DNA of 64,000 bases. It comes from Pseudomonadota bacterium (GTDB lineage Bacteria > Pseudomonadota > Gammaproteobacteria > Burkholderiales > Burkholderiaceae_F). The notes under the pieces were generated by a model. That model was not told where the DNA came from. It saw nothing but the letters and a program-made list of their open reading frames with translations, and did not search any database. The DNA lies in NCBI GenBank assembly GCA_029778535.1, contig JAKOQB010000144.1:41141-105140 (forward strand). Reading direction: 5' to 3'. Of this stretch, positions 46,097 through 55,708 are shown piece after piece. Both the position numbers and the translations under genes were made by a program. Position 1 is the first letter of the stretch; each line of letters begins with the position of its first letter.

Positions 46097-46423
46097 TCAG
46101 CCGCCGTACGTCACGTACTGCAGTTCTTCGGCGTCCGGCCGATCCGCCGGCCCTTTCTCGCGCGGCGTCGCGTCCGCCGCGGCAGCCGCGGGCGACAAAT
46201 CCGGCGGCACGTCGGCCGATGCCGCGGCCGCACCCGGCTCAACCTGCAGCGGCTCGGAAACAGAGGCTGCGACCGGGAACGACTCGGGGTGCGATACGAA
46301 GGCAATCGATGCGACGACGGCCAGGATGAATAGCGCCGCGATCGCGCGCGCCATGTGACGCACTTCAAACGCGTCGTGGTCCAGGTGCGACTTCAGTTCG
46401 ATGACTTCACGGTTGCTCAGCAT
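46097..46423 (-). CDS. Small single-pass membrane protein
   Basis: A 108-residue protein with a cytoplasmic N-terminus (LSNREVIELKSHLDHDAFEV), one transmembrane helix (about 24-44, ARAIAALFILAVVASIAFVS) and an Ala/Pro-rich periplasmic tail ending DAEELQYVTYGG. A strong AGGAGAT site precedes the ATG at 46423. The opening 'LKSHLDHDAFEVRHMARA' resembles small proteins of betaproteobacteria I cannot name. It precedes the small exported protein on the same strand, so the two may be a pair. Confidence 0.58.
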   Translation of the reverse strand: MLSNREVIELKSHLDHDAFEVRHMARAIAALFILAVVASIAFVSHPESFPVAASVSEPLQVEPGAAAASADVPPDLSPAAAAADATPREKGPADRPDAEELQYVTYGG

Positions 46424-46561
46424 TTGGATCTCCTGTTCCTGGCGTCGCCTCGATCGGGCGACACGACGGCATCGTGCCGCGCCAAACACGGCGGCGGAAT
46501 TGATCGGACGGCAGGGGTGCGGGCGACCGGACGGCATACGCCGCTCGGCCGGGGCTGAGGG

Positions 46562-47260
46562 TCAGGTGGCGGGCGCAGCGCGCCACACCGCGGGCCTCTT
46601 CGATTCCTTCTCGATCGCGTCGAGCACCGCTTCGTGCGCGGCGATCTCCTCCGGCGTGGCCGCGAGCACGATCAGCTTCGACGCGTCGATCGCGCCCGCA
46701 CTGGCGTGCACGTGCGATTGCGCCAGATCCATCACCAGGCTGTCCTGCCCGCGCGTCATCGCCAGGTACACGTCCGCGAGCAGCCCGGCGTCGAGCAGCG
46801 CGCCGTGCAGCGTGCGCTGCGTGTTGGACACGCCGTAGCGCTCGCACAACGCGTCGAGCGAGTTGCGCTTGCCGGGGTGCAGCTCGCGCGCGAGCTTGAG
46901 CGAGTCGGTGACGCGGCAGTAATCCTCGAAGCGGCCGAGCTTCAGCCGCGCCAGCTCGGCGTCGAGGAATTCCAGGTCGAACGCGGCGTTGTGGATGATC
47001 ACCTCGGCGCCGCGCACGAACTCGATCAGCTCACCCGCGATGTCGCCGAACTTCGGCTTGTCGGCGAGGAATTCGCCCGACAGGCCGTGCACCGCGAGCG
47101 CGCCTTCGTCGCTGTCGCGCTCGGGATTGACGTAGTGGTGCAGGCGGCGCTCGGTCAGCCGCCGGCCGACGAGCTCGAGGCAGCCGACCTCGATGATGCG
47201 GTGGCCTTCCTTCGCTTCGAGGCCGGTGGTTTCGGTGTCGAGGATGACTTGCCGGTTCAT
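46562..47260 (-). CDS. dnaQ: DNA polymerase III epsilon subunit (3'-5' exonuclease)
   Basis: A 232-residue proofreading exonuclease of the DnaQ family. Exo I is VILDTETTGL (Asp/Glu metal ligands, residues 8-10), Exo II is VIIHNAAFDLEFLDAEL (about 89-105), and Exo III is the HGALLDAGLLADVYLAM region (His about 151, Asp about 156). A C-terminal tail for the alpha subunit follows. It corrects errors of DnaE, encoded in the same window. The start is 2 bases after the RND transporter stop, an odd partner for dnaQ, so they may share transcription. Confidence 0.93.
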   Translation of the reverse strand: MNRQVILDTETTGLEAKEGHRIIEVGCLELVGRRLTERRLHHYVNPERDSDEGALAVHGLSGEFLADKPKFGDIAGELIEFVRGAEVIIHNAAFDLEFLDAELARLKLGRFEDYCRVTDSLKLARELHPGKRNSLDALCERYGVSNTQRTLHGALLDAGLLADVYLAMTRGQDSLVMDLAQSHVHASAGAIDASKLIVLAATPEEIAAHEAVLDAIEKESKRPAVWRAAPAT

Positions 47261-47262
47261 GA

Positions 47263-50200
47263 TCACTCGGCGGCGCGCGTGTGACTTGCCTCGGCCGCGG
47301 GCAGTTCGTGATGGTGATGCGACCCCATCCACTTGCCGAGCGCCTGCTCCATGATCGTGTACATCGTCGGCACCACGTACAGCGTCAGCAGCGTGCCGAA
47401 CGCGAGCCCGCCGACGATCACCCAGCCGATCTGGATGCGGCTCTCGGCACCGGCACCGTGCGACGTCGCCAGCGGCACCGCGCCCAGCACCATCGCGCCG
47501 GTCGTCATCAGGATCGGCCGCAGCCGCAGCACCGCCGCGTGGCGGATCGCGTCGAACAGTTGCTCGCCGCGCTCCTGCAGCTGATTGGCGAACTCGACGA
47601 TCAGGATGCCGTGCTTGGTGATCAGCCCCACCAGCGTGATCAGCCCGATCTGGCTGTAGATGTTCAGCGTTCCGCCCGCGAGCCATAGCGCCAGCAGCGC
47701 GCCCGCCAGCGACAACGGCACCGACAGCATGATCACGAACGGATCGGCGAAGCTCTCGAACTGCGCCGACAGCACGAGGTAGATGAAGATCAGCGCCAGC
47801 ACGAAGGTCAGGTAGATGCTGCCGCGCGCGTCGCGGAACTCGCGCGACACGCCATTGAGGTCCGTCGCCACCGTCTGCGGCAGCACGCGCTTGGCGGTCG
47901 CGTCCATCATGTTCAGCGCGTCGGAGAGCGCATAGCCCGGCGCCAGCGTAGCGGAGATCGTCACCGCCCGCAGCCGCTGGAAGTGGTTCAGCGACTGCGG
48001 CGACACGCCCTCCTGCACGCGCACCACGTTGGCCAGTTGCACCATCGCGCCGTCGCGGCCGCGCACGTAAATGTCGCTGATGTCGTTCGGTCGGCTGCGT
48101 TCGCGCGGCGCCACCTGCACGATCACGTCGTACTGCTCGCCGTCCTTCTTGAAGCGCGTGACCTGGCGGCCGCCGAGCATCGTCTGCAGGGTGCGGCCGA
48201 CGTTCTCCACCGGGACGCCGAGGTCGGCGAGCTTGTCGCGGTTGACCTCGACGCGGAGTTCCGGCGTGTTCAGCCGCAGGTCGCTCTGCGGGTTCTGCAC
48301 GATGCCGGTCTTGCCGATCTCGCCGATGAACTGGGTGACGATGCGGTCCAGTTCCGCGTACGGCACCTGCGACATGATCACGTACTCGATCGGCAACTGC
48401 CGCGGCGACTGGCCGAGCGACGGCGGGTTGACCGCGAATCCGATCACGCCCGGAAGCTGCTGGAACTTGGCATTGAGCTCGCGCGCGATGTCCTGCTGCT
48501 TGCGCGTGCGCTCCTCCCACGGCTTCAGCCGCAGGATCGCGTTGCCGAAGTCCACCGTCGGAAATCCGGCGATCGCGTTGTAGGCCGCCTTCTCCGGGAT
48601 CGTTTCGTAGTACTTCTCCACCGCGCGCAGCTGCTCGGACGTGTAGTCGACGGTGGCGCCCGGCGGCGACTGCAGGCGGCCGAAGATCACCGCGCGGTCC
48701 TCCAGCGGCGCCAGCTCCGAGCGCAGCTGCATGAAGACGAGCGCCGCGATGCCGGCGGTCACGAACCAAACGACGACGATCAGCCAGCGCCGCTCGAGCA
48801 CCCACGCCAGCGAACGCGCGTAGCCGGCCGTCAGGGCCTCGATCCAGCCCTCGATCAGCCGGAACGCGCGGCCGTGCTTGTCCTCGTGGCGCAAAAGCTT
48901 GCTGCACATCATCGGCGACAGCGTCAGCGCGACGAAGCCCGACACCAGCACCGCGCCGGCGAGCGCCAGCGCGAACTCGATGAACAGCCGCCCGGTGCGG
49001 CCGGTCGCGAACGCCAGCGGCGCGAACACCGCGGTCAGCGTCAGCGTCATCGCCATCACCGCAAAGCCGATCTCCTTGATGCCCTTGACCGCCGCCTGCA
49101 CGCGCGGCATGCCGTGCTCGATGTTGCGGTAGATGTTCTCCAGCACGACGATCGCGTCGTCGACCACCAGGCCGATCGCCAGCACCATCGCCAGCAGCGT
49201 CAACGTGTTGATCGTGAAGCCGAACACGTACATCAGCGCGAACGCGCCCACCAGCGACAGCGGGATCGTCACCAGCGGGATCAGCGTGGCGCGCAAATTG
49301 CGCAGGAAGAAAAAGATCACCAGCACGACCAGCCCGACCGCTTCGGCCACCGTGCGGAACACCGAATCGATCGAGCGGTCGATGAACACCGACGAGTCGT
49401 ACGCGACCGTGATCTTCATACCTTCCGGCAGCGTCGCATTGATCTTGGCGATCTCGGCACGCGCGGCGCGCGACAGATCGAGCGGATTGCCGGTGGCTTG
49501 CTTGACCAGTCCCATGTTGATCGACGGCTCGCCGTTGAAGCGCGCGATCACGCGCTCCTCGACCGGGCCGACGCGCACATCGGCCACGTCGCGCAGCCGC
49601 ACCGGGTAGCCCGCCACCTGCGCGACGATCAGGTTCTCGAACTCGCCGCGCGTGCTGACGTCGGTGGCGGCGACGATCGAGAACTCGCGCGCGGTCGATT
49701 CGATCCGCCCCGACGGCAGCTCGACGTTGCCCCGCCGCAGCGCGTCTTCCACGTCCTGCGGCGCCAGCCGGTAGCCGGCCAGGCGGTCGCGGTCGACGTT
49801 GATGCGCATCGAGATCTTGCGCTCGCCGAAGATCCACACGTCGGCCGCGCCCGGCAGCACCGACAGCCGCGGCTTCACGTAGCGCGCGAGGTAGTCCGAC
49901 ACCTCCAGCGGCGTGCGCCCGCCCGCGGTCGTCGCCATCCAGATGATCGGGAACGAATCGGCCTCGACCTTGGCGATCACCGGCTCGTCGACTTCGTCCG
50001 GCAGCCGCGCACGCACGCGCGCGACCCTGTCGCGCACGTCGGCGGCGGCCGAGTCCGGATCGCGCGTGATGCGGAAGCGCACGTTGATCTGGCTCGTCTC
50101 GGCGCGGCTGGCGGAGGTCATCAGCTCCACGCCTTCGATGCCCGCCAGCGAATCCTCGAGCACCTTGGTGATCTGCGACTCGACCACCTCGGCCGACGCG

Positions 50201-50358
50201 CCGGGGTACTTGGTCTGCACGCTGACGACGGGCTCGTCGATCTTCGGATACTCGCGCACCGCCAGCCGCGAATACGAGATCAGCCCGATCACGAGCACCA
50301 GCAGCGACAGCACGGTCGACAGCACCGGGCGGCGGATGCAGATTTCGAAGAGGCTCAT
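47263..50358 (-). CDS. RND multidrug efflux transporter, inner-membrane permease
   Basis: A 1031-residue HAE1-type RND permease with twelve membrane helices. TM1 follows MSLFEICIRRPVLSTVLSLL, two large periplasmic porter domains lie after TM1 and TM7, and the proton-relay acidic residues lie in TM4 (IGLVVDDAIVVLENIYRNIE, about 400-419). Length matches MexB/AcrB relatives. It forms a tripartite pump with the adaptor encoded just upstream and an outer-membrane channel that is not in this window. The MexF/MdtB-like start suggests efflux of organic compounds; metals are unlikely. Confidence 0.93.
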   Translation of the reverse strand: MSLFEICIRRPVLSTVLSLLVLVIGLISYSRLAVREYPKIDEPVVSVQTKYPGASAEVVESQITKVLEDSLAGIEGVELMTSASRAETSQINVRFRITRDPDSAAADVRDRVARVRARLPDEVDEPVIAKVEADSFPIIWMATTAGGRTPLEVSDYLARYVKPRLSVLPGAADVWIFGERKISMRINVDRDRLAGYRLAPQDVEDALRRGNVELPSGRIESTAREFSIVAATDVSTRGEFENLIVAQVAGYPVRLRDVADVRVGPVEERVIARFNGEPSINMGLVKQATGNPLDLSRAARAEIAKINATLPEGMKITVAYDSSVFIDRSIDSVFRTVAEAVGLVVLVIFFFLRNLRATLIPLVTIPLSLVGAFALMYVFGFTINTLTLLAMVLAIGLVVDDAIVVLENIYRNIEHGMPRVQAAVKGIKEIGFAVMAMTLTLTAVFAPLAFATGRTGRLFIEFALALAGAVLVSGFVALTLSPMMCSKLLRHEDKHGRAFRLIEGWIEALTAGYARSLAWVLERRWLIVVVWFVTAGIAALVFMQLRSELAPLEDRAVIFGRLQSPPGATVDYTSEQLRAVEKYYETIPEKAAYNAIAGFPTVDFGNAILRLKPWEERTRKQQDIARELNAKFQQLPGVIGFAVNPPSLGQSPRQLPIEYVIMSQVPYAELDRIVTQFIGEIGKTGIVQNPQSDLRLNTPELRVEVNRDKLADLGVPVENVGRTLQTMLGGRQVTRFKKDGEQYDVIVQVAPRERSRPNDISDIYVRGRDGAMVQLANVVRVQEGVSPQSLNHFQRLRAVTISATLAPGYALSDALNMMDATAKRVLPQTVATDLNGVSREFRDARGSIYLTFVLALIFIYLVLSAQFESFADPFVIMLSVPLSLAGALLALWLAGGTLNIYSQIGLITLVGLITKHGILIVEFANQLQERGEQLFDAIRHAAVLRLRPILMTTGAMVLGAVPLATSHGAGAESRIQIGWVIVGGLAFGTLLTLYVVPTMYTIMEQALGKWMGSHHHHELPAAEASHTRAAE

Positions 50359-50359
50359 C

Positions 50360-50402
50360 GCAGTCGGCAGTAGTCAGTCGGCGGTCGGCAGAAGAGTAGT
50401 CG
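50360..50402. repeat. Short tandem-like repeat of AGTCGGC units
   Basis: Between the efflux adaptor and permease genes, 50360-50402 reads as several imperfect copies of (C)AGTCGGC(AG/GG). Related inverted-orientation copies occur at 50469-50511. No gene lies here. Confidence 0.6.
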
Positions 50403-50429
50403 CGTGCTCCGGCGCGTCAACCAGCAACG

Positions 50430-51623
50430 CTAGGGCTGCGCCTTCTTGGCACCGGCGTCCGAGGGCGCGCGCCCCGCTGCCGATTGCCGACTGCCGACTC
50501 CCGACTGCAACACTCGCACCGGCTGCCCATCGCGCACCAGCCGCATGCCGGCGGTGACGACCTGGTCGCCGGCCGCGAGGCCCTCGACGATCTCGACCTT
50601 GCCGTCGCGCCGCACGCCGGTCTTTACCTTGATGCGCTTGGCCGCGCCGTTTTCGATGCGGAACACGTAGAAGTCCTCGCCAAGCGGAACGATCGCCTCC
50701 TCCGGCACCAGCAGCGCATCCGCGCGGCTGCCGACGATCACGCGCACGCGCACGAACATGCCGGGCCGCAGTTTCCGTTCGAGATTGGCGAGCTTGGCGC
50801 GCACTTCGAGCGAGCGGCCGGCCGCATCGATGCGCGGGTTGATCGCCTCCAGCGCGCCGCGGAACCTCTCGTCCGGCAGCGCGTCGGCGGTGACCTCGAC
50901 CGGCTGGCCTGGGCGGATCCGCGAGAAGGAGCGCTCGGGCAGGCGGAAGTCGACCTTCAGCGTGCCGACGTCCTCGATGTTGACGAGATCCGTGCCGTCC
51001 TTCACGTAGTCGCCGACGCTGACGTTGCGTATGCCGACCACGCCGTCGAACGGCGCGACGATTTTCATCTTGGCCAGACGCGCTTCGGCGAGCTTCAGCT
51101 TCGCCGCGCTGACCTGCACGGCCGACGCGGCCTGTTCCTGCGCGCTGGAGCTGACGAAGTTCTTGCGCGCCAGGTCCTCGGTGCGCTTCAGATTCGACTG
51201 CGCCAGTTCGTGCTCGGCGCGCGCCTGCGCGACCTCGGCCTCGTTGACGCCGGCATCGAGCGCGATGATCAGTTGGCCGCGCCGCACGGCCTCGCCGTCG
51301 CGAAAGCCGATCTGCGCGATGCGGCCGGCGACCTCGGGCCGCAGAAGCACGCTCTCGTTGGAGCGCAGCGAACCGACCGCCTGTAGTTCCTCCTGCACCG
51401 CGCTCGGGCGGACCTCGACCACTTCGACCGGTGTCGGCCCGCCGGGAGCGGCTGCCTTGCCGGCATCCTTGGCCGCCTTGGCGTCATTGCCACCCGGGAC
51501 CGGCTTAGCGCCCGCATCGAGCGCAGGCGGCGACGCTGCGAACCAGCGCGGCGCAAGATAGGCGACGGCGACGGCGGCCAGCAATCCGGCTGTCGCCCAG
51601 TGGGCGACCTTGTGCTTGAGCAT
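50430..51623 (-). CDS. RND efflux periplasmic adaptor (membrane fusion protein)
   Basis: A 397-residue MFP. The N-terminal membrane anchor is VAHWATAGLLAAVAVAYLAP (about 5-24), then an Ala/Pro linker. The lipoyl/barrel domains begin at VEVVEVRPSAVQEELQAVGS, with an alpha-hairpin (VNEAEVAQARAEHELAQSNL) and beta-barrel IVAPFDGVVGIRNVSVGDYV. Start ATG 51623 is chosen; 51674 is possible. The last roughly 25 residues (SGVGSRQSAAGRAPSDAG) come from the GACTGCCGA repeat at 50469-50511 and are probably not structural. Operon with the permease downstream. Confidence 0.9.
   Translation of the reverse strand: MLKHKVAHWATAGLLAAVAVAYLAPRWFAASPPALDAGAKPVPGGNDAKAAKDAGKAAAPGGPTPVEVVEVRPSAVQEELQAVGSLRSNESVLLRPEVAGRIAQIGFRDGEAVRRGQLIIALDAGVNEAEVAQARAEHELAQSNLKRTEDLARKNFVSSSAQEQAASAVQVSAAKLKLAEARLAKMKIVAPFDGVVGIRNVSVGDYVKDGTDLVNIEDVGTLKVDFRLPERSFSRIRPGQPVEVTADALPDERFRGALEAINPRIDAAGRSLEVRAKLANLERKLRPGMFVRVRVIVGSRADALLVPEEAIVPLGEDFYVFRIENGAAKRIKVKTGVRRDGKVEIVEGLAAGDQVVTAGMRLVRDGQPVRVLQSGVGSRQSAAGRAPSDAGAKKAQP
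50469..50511. repeat. GACTGCCGA-type repeat inside the adaptor 3' end
   Basis: CCGCTGCCGATTGCCGACTG continues as three to four imperfect copies of GCCGACT(C/G). It is the opposite orientation of the 50360-50402 repeat and encodes the disordered C-terminus of the adaptor. Confidence 0.6.
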
Positions 51624-51689
51624 CAGGGAACGCGGCAGCGAGCGGCGCAGTGTGCCGTGCCGCGAATTTAGCACCGGTCACGCGCAGCG

Positions 51690-52205
51690 CTACGCGCCTT
51701 TCAATGCCGCGCGCGCGGCCTCCACACCGCGATTCGCGAGTTCATCGGCGCGCTCGTTGCCGGGCACGCCGGCATGGCCGCGCACCCAGCGCCAGTCGAT
51801 GTCGTGCCGGCTCGCCAGATGCGCGAGTTCGCGCCACAGGTCGGCGTTCTTCACGGCCTTGTTGCCGGCGGTCTTCCAGCCGCGCCGGATCCACATCGGC
51901 AGCCATTCGGTGACGCCGAGCTTCACGTATTGCGAATCGGTGTGCAGTACGACGCGCGAGCGGCGCTTCAGCGATTCGAGCGCGCGGATCACCGCGATCA
52001 GTTCCATCCGGTTGTTGGTCGTCGCCGCTTCACCGCCGAACAGTTCTTTCTCGTGCACACCGGACTTGAGCCACGCCCCCCAGCCGCCGGGACCGGGATT
52101 GCCCTTGCACGCGCCGTCGGTGTAGATCTCGACCACGGGGCCGCCCGCCGACGGCGTCGGCACGGCGGTTTCTTCGACCAGCTTCACGCTGCGCGCGTGC
52201 CTCAT
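51690..52205 (-). CDS. rnhA: Ribonuclease HI
   Basis: A 171-residue RNase H that cleaves RNA in RNA-DNA hybrids. Catalytic residues are visible: Asp in [20 protein letters not shown] (about 29), Glu in [14 protein letters not shown] (about 68), Asp in [13 protein letters not shown] (about 90), and Asp in [10 protein letters not shown] (about 154). About 20 extra N-terminal residues precede the usual start; an internal start is possible but no better ATG is seen. Next to dnaQ-RND on one side and a methyltransferase on the other, same strand. Confidence 0.94.
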   Translation of the reverse strand: MRHARSVKLVEETAVPTPSAGGPVVEIYTDGACKGNPGPGGWGAWLKSGVHEKELFGGEAATTNNRMELIAVIRALESLKRRSRVVLHTDSQYVKLGVTEWLPMWIRRGWKTAGNKAVKNADLWRELAHLASRHDIDWRWVRGHAGVPGNERADELANRGVEAARAALKGA

Positions 52206-52282
52206 ATCAACGTCCCCGGCCGCTTGGCTTCCGCGCCCCGCCGTGGTGCGTAACTGACTTTGGATGGCCCGGCAACAACTGC

Positions 52283-53125
52283 TTAGCCCTGCGCCGCGCC
52301 CGGCATCGCGTCGTTGTCGGCGTCGCGCGCGCGCGTCACGCGCACGCTGTACGCATCGCCAGTGGGCGTGATCGTGCGCGTGGCAGCGGGCGCGAACGCG
52401 GGCCGCGGCGCTTCCTTGCGCTTCCACGCCGGGCCGACGAGCCGCATGCCGCGCACGCGCTTGATCGCGGTGACCATATACACGGAGCCGAGCACCGGCC
52501 ACCAGCGGTCGCCGGCCTTCTCGATGAACGACCAGCGCGCCAGCCACTTGTCGCTGCGCGCCCACGGCGCATAGCAGCCAAAGCGGCCGCGGTTGGCCTC
52601 GAACGACAGCAGCTTCAGCCAGTCCTTCGCGCGGCCGAGCGAAATGAGCTGCCCCGCGTGCGGCAGGTACGGCGCCATGCCGAGCCGCGACAGGTACCGG
52701 CGCAGTCCCCACAGGCTGGCCGGGTTGAAGCCGCTGATTACCACGTGACCTTCCGGCACCAGAACGCGCTCGACTTCGCGCAGCACCTGGTGCGGCTCCT
52801 GCGCGAACTCCAGCACGTGCGGCATCACGACGAGGTCGATCGACTGCGTCTCGAACGGCAGCTCCTCGAATCGGTTGACCACCGCGACCCGGGTGTGGCC
52901 GCCGGCCACCGGCGGCGACTCCAGCAGCCGGTCCGATGCACAGAAGCGCAGCGGCATCCGGTTCTCGCGCAGCGCATCGATCTCCGGCAGCCCGAGCTGC
53001 AGTGCGTGGTAGCCGAAGATGTCGGCCACCATCGCATCGAACTGCCGCTGCTCCCACGCCAGCACGTAGCGTCCCGGCGGCGAGCGCAGGAATTCGGACA
53101 GTCGGACGAACCGCGCGTTACTCAT
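52283..53125 (-). CDS. Class I SAM-dependent methyltransferase-like protein
   Basis: A 280-residue protein with a Methyltransf_11-like core. It has the motif [20 protein letters not shown] (acidic loop and motif II, about 88-107) and [20 protein letters not shown] (about 115-134). The usual glycine-rich SAM loop is degenerate: the N-terminal strand gives only [20 protein letters not shown]. It is commonly found next to rnhA and divergent from gloB in betaproteobacteria, an arrangement repeated here (109 bp to gloB). Substrate unknown; the degenerate loop leaves activity uncertain. Confidence 0.8.
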   Translation of the reverse strand: MSNARFVRLSEFLRSPPGRYVLAWEQRQFDAMVADIFGYHALQLGLPEIDALRENRMPLRFCASDRLLESPPVAGGHTRVAVVNRFEELPFETQSIDLVVMPHVLEFAQEPHQVLREVERVLVPEGHVVISGFNPASLWGLRRYLSRLGMAPYLPHAGQLISLGRAKDWLKLLSFEANRGRFGCYAPWARSDKWLARWSFIEKAGDRWWPVLGSVYMVTAIKRVRGMRLVGPAWKRKEAPRPAFAPAATRTITPTGDAYSVRVTRARDADNDAMPGAAQG

Positions 53126-53233
53126 TCATGCGTCGCATGCGTCATCTGTCGGGACGAGGCCGCGGCGGCGGCGAGGTTCATACTTGCCTTTCACGCCGTG
53201 CACCTCGATCCGCTTCATCACGCCGTTTCTCCG

Positions 53234-54019
53234 ATGAGCCTGGCCACCGCTTCCGACCTGCGGATCGAACCGATCCCCGCCTACGACGACAACTACGTGT
53301 GGTGGCTGGCGGACGGCCGCACGGCCGTCGTCGTCGATCCCGGCGACGCCGCGCCGGTCGCGCGCCGATTGTCGCAGACCGGCCTGCAGCTCACCGCGAT
53401 TCTAGTCACGCATCATCACGGCGATCACGTCGGCGGCGTCGAGGCGCTGGTCAACGCGACCGGCGCGCGCGTGTTCGGCCCGGCGGCCGAATCGATTCCG
53501 TGCCTGCGCACGCGCCTGAAGGGCGGTGATCGCATCGAGGTGCTCGGCCATGCGTTCAACGTGCTCGACGTGCCCGGTCACACCAGCGGCCACATCGCGT
53601 ATCACTCGGAATCGCTCGGCGCACTCTTCTGCGGCGATACCCTGTTCGCGTGCGGTTGCGGCCGGCTGTTTGAAGGCACCGCCGCGCAGATGACCGAGTC
53701 GCTGGCGAAGCTCGCGGCGCTGCCCGGCGCCACGCGCGTGTACTGCGCGCACGAATACACGCTCGCCAACATCCGCTTCGCGCTTGCGGTGGAGCCCGAC
53801 AATGCACAGCTCGCCGCCCGCAAGCGTGCGTGCGAGGCGCTGCGCGCCGAAGGTAAACCGACGCTGCCGTCGACGATCGCCGAGGAGCGCGCGACCAATC
53901 CGTTCCTGCGCTGCGACGTGCCGGCGGTGCGCGCGCGCGCCGAGCGCGAGTCGCCCGGCGCCGCCGCTTCGACGGTGGCCACGTTTGCCGCGCTGCGGGC
54001 GTGGAAGAACCGGTTCTGA
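53234..54019 (+). CDS. gloB: Hydroxyacylglutathione hydrolase (glyoxalase II)
   Basis: A 261-residue metallo-beta-lactamase-fold enzyme hydrolysing S-lactoylglutathione, the second step of methylglyoxal detoxification. The binuclear metal motif is ILVTHHHGDHVGG (about 55-67), with further ligands in VPGHTSGHIAYHS (about 115-127) and FCGDTLFACGCGRLFEG (about 133-149). The C-terminal substrate-binding helices include EYTLANIRFALAVEPDN. Start ATG 53234 matches the family. Divergent from the methyltransferase gene and 82 bp before mltD. Confidence 0.95.
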   Translation: MSLATASDLRIEPIPAYDDNYVWWLADGRTAVVVDPGDAAPVARRLSQTGLQLTAILVTHHHGDHVGGVEALVNATGARVFGPAAESIPCLRTRLKGGDRIEVLGHAFNVLDVPGHTSGHIAYHSESLGALFCGDTLFACGCGRLFEGTAAQMTESLAKLAALPGATRVYCAHEYTLANIRFALAVEPDNAQLAARKRACEALRAEGKPTLPSTIAEERATNPFLRCDVPAVRARAERESPGAAASTVATFAALRAWKNRF

Positions 54020-54101
54020 ACCGATGGCGGGCACCGCCCTCAGGCCGAAGGCCGGCCTATATACTGCGCCGACCTTTCACGCGGTCGATCCAAGGTCCAG
54101 C

Positions 54102-55640
54102 ATGGCGCTGCCCCGAATCCTGCGTTTCGACTTCCGCGCCCGGGCCTGCGCGCTTGCCGCGTGCCTGCTCGCGCCGCTCGCGGCGACAGCGGAGGATTCC
54201 TCCCTGCCGCCGACCGAACTGGCGGTGATCAGCTCGACCTCCAGCGCAACGGTCACCACGCCCGACCCGCTGGGGCAACTGCTGCGCAAGCTCGAATCGG
54301 ACCACCCGGCCGATTCGGCGCGCGTCGAGCCGCTGGTCTCGGGCGACACGTCGATCGATCTGTGGGAACGCATCCGGCGCGGCTTCAAGATGCCGGAGCT
54401 GACCGGCCGGCTCGCCGCCAACAGCACGCGCTGGTACGCGTCGCAACCGGACTACATCGGCCGCATGGCGAGTCGCGGCAGCCGCTATCTGTTCCACATC
54501 GTCGAGGAGATCGAGAAGCGCGGCATGCCGACCGAACTCGCGCTGCTGCCGTTCGTCGAAAGCGCGATGCAGCCGGAGGCCGAATCGCACGCGAAGGCCG
54601 CCGGCCTGTGGCAATTCATCCCGTCGACCGGCAAGCTGTACCAGCTCGAGCAGAACTTGTGGAAGGACGAGCGGCGCGACGTGCTCGAGTCCACGCGCGC
54701 GGCGCTCGACTATCTGCAGAAGCTGTACAACGATTTCGGCGACTGGCATCTGGCGCTGGCGGCCTACAACTGCGGCGAAGGCTGCGTAGCCAAGGCGATC
54801 GCGCGCAATCGGGCGCGGCACAAGCCGGTCAACTACGCCAGCCTGCGCCTGCCGCGCGAGACGCAGTACTACGTGCCGAAGCTGCAGGCGATCAAGAACA
54901 TCGTGCGCGCGCCGCAGGACTACGAGATCGCGCTGCCGGCGATCCAGAACGAACCGTATTTCGCGGTCGTGCGCAAGACGCGCGACATGGACATCGTGAC
55001 GGCGGCGCGGCTGGCCGAGATGCCGGTGGAGGAATTCGAATCGCTGAATCCGTCGTTCAATCGGCCGGTGATGGTCGGCGCCGGGCAATCGCGCATCCTG
55101 CTGCCCGCCGACCGCGCCGACACGTTCATCGGCAACCTCGCCGCGTTCGAGGCAACCGGACAGCCGCTGGCGAGCTGGACCACGTACGGGCTGAAGCCGA
55201 ACGAGACGCTGGCGCAGGTCGCCGAGCGCGCCGGCATCAGCGAGTCGGCGCTGCGCGAAGCCAACCGCATTCCGCCCAAGTTCCGCATCGCGTCCGGCTC
55301 GACGATCCTGATCCCGCGCGACGAAACGATGGACGACATTGCGCCGGAAAAGCTCGACGCGTCGTTCGCGCTGGTGCCGGAACAGCCGAATCTGCGCCGG
55401 ATCACCTATCGCGTGCGTCGCGGCGACTCCCTGAGCGGGGTGGCGCGGCGCTGGCACGTGCAGGCCGACGACATCGTCGCGTGGAACCGGCTGCGCTCGC
55501 CGAGTCTCTTCGCCGGCCAGCGGCTGAACCTGATGGTCGCGGTCCGAGCCGCGCCGAAGAAGGCCGCGGTCGTGCACAAGGCGGGCAATCCGGGCACGAG
55601 CAGGAAGAAGACGCAGGTCGCGAACGCCGGGCGGCGCTGA
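54102..55640 (+). CDS. mltD: Membrane-bound lytic murein transglycosylase D
   Basis: A 512-residue cell-wall enzyme that cleaves the glycan strand of peptidoglycan. Signal peptide (ACALAACLLAPLAATA), SLT domain with catalytic Glu in LALLPFVESAMQPEAESHAK (about 150) and the GLWQFIPSTGKLY motif. LysM-type repeats follow in the C-terminal half (SWTTYGLKPNETLAQVAERA and ITYRVRRGDSLSGVARRWHV) that bind peptidoglycan. No lipobox cysteine is obvious near the signal, so it may be periplasmic rather than lipidated. Same strand as gloB and fabI. Confidence 0.92.
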   Translation: MALPRILRFDFRARACALAACLLAPLAATAEDSSLPPTELAVISSTSSATVTTPDPLGQLLRKLESDHPADSARVEPLVSGDTSIDLWERIRRGFKMPELTGRLAANSTRWYASQPDYIGRMASRGSRYLFHIVEEIEKRGMPTELALLPFVESAMQPEAESHAKAAGLWQFIPSTGKLYQLEQNLWKDERRDVLESTRAALDYLQKLYNDFGDWHLALAAYNCGEGCVAKAIARNRARHKPVNYASLRLPRETQYYVPKLQAIKNIVRAPQDYEIALPAIQNEPYFAVVRKTRDMDIVTAARLAEMPVEEFESLNPSFNRPVMVGAGQSRILLPADRADTFIGNLAAFEATGQPLASWTTYGLKPNETLAQVAERAGISESALREANRIPPKFRIASGSTILIPRDETMDDIAPEKLDASFALVPEQPNLRRITYRVRRGDSLSGVARRWHVQADDIVAWNRLRSPSLFAGQRLNLMVAVRAAPKKAAVVHKAGNPGTSRKKTQVANAGRR

Positions 55641-55708
55641 CGCCGCGGCCGGCACGGCCGGGCCGGTAGCATCCGCATCCGACCGCAACTGCAGCAGACG
55701 ACAAGACC

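Noticed and set aside
46424..46561. Possible regulatory RNA between the small membrane protein gene and dnaQ
   Set aside because: There are short palindromes (TCGATCGGGCGA), but no conserved structure or terminator can be supported.
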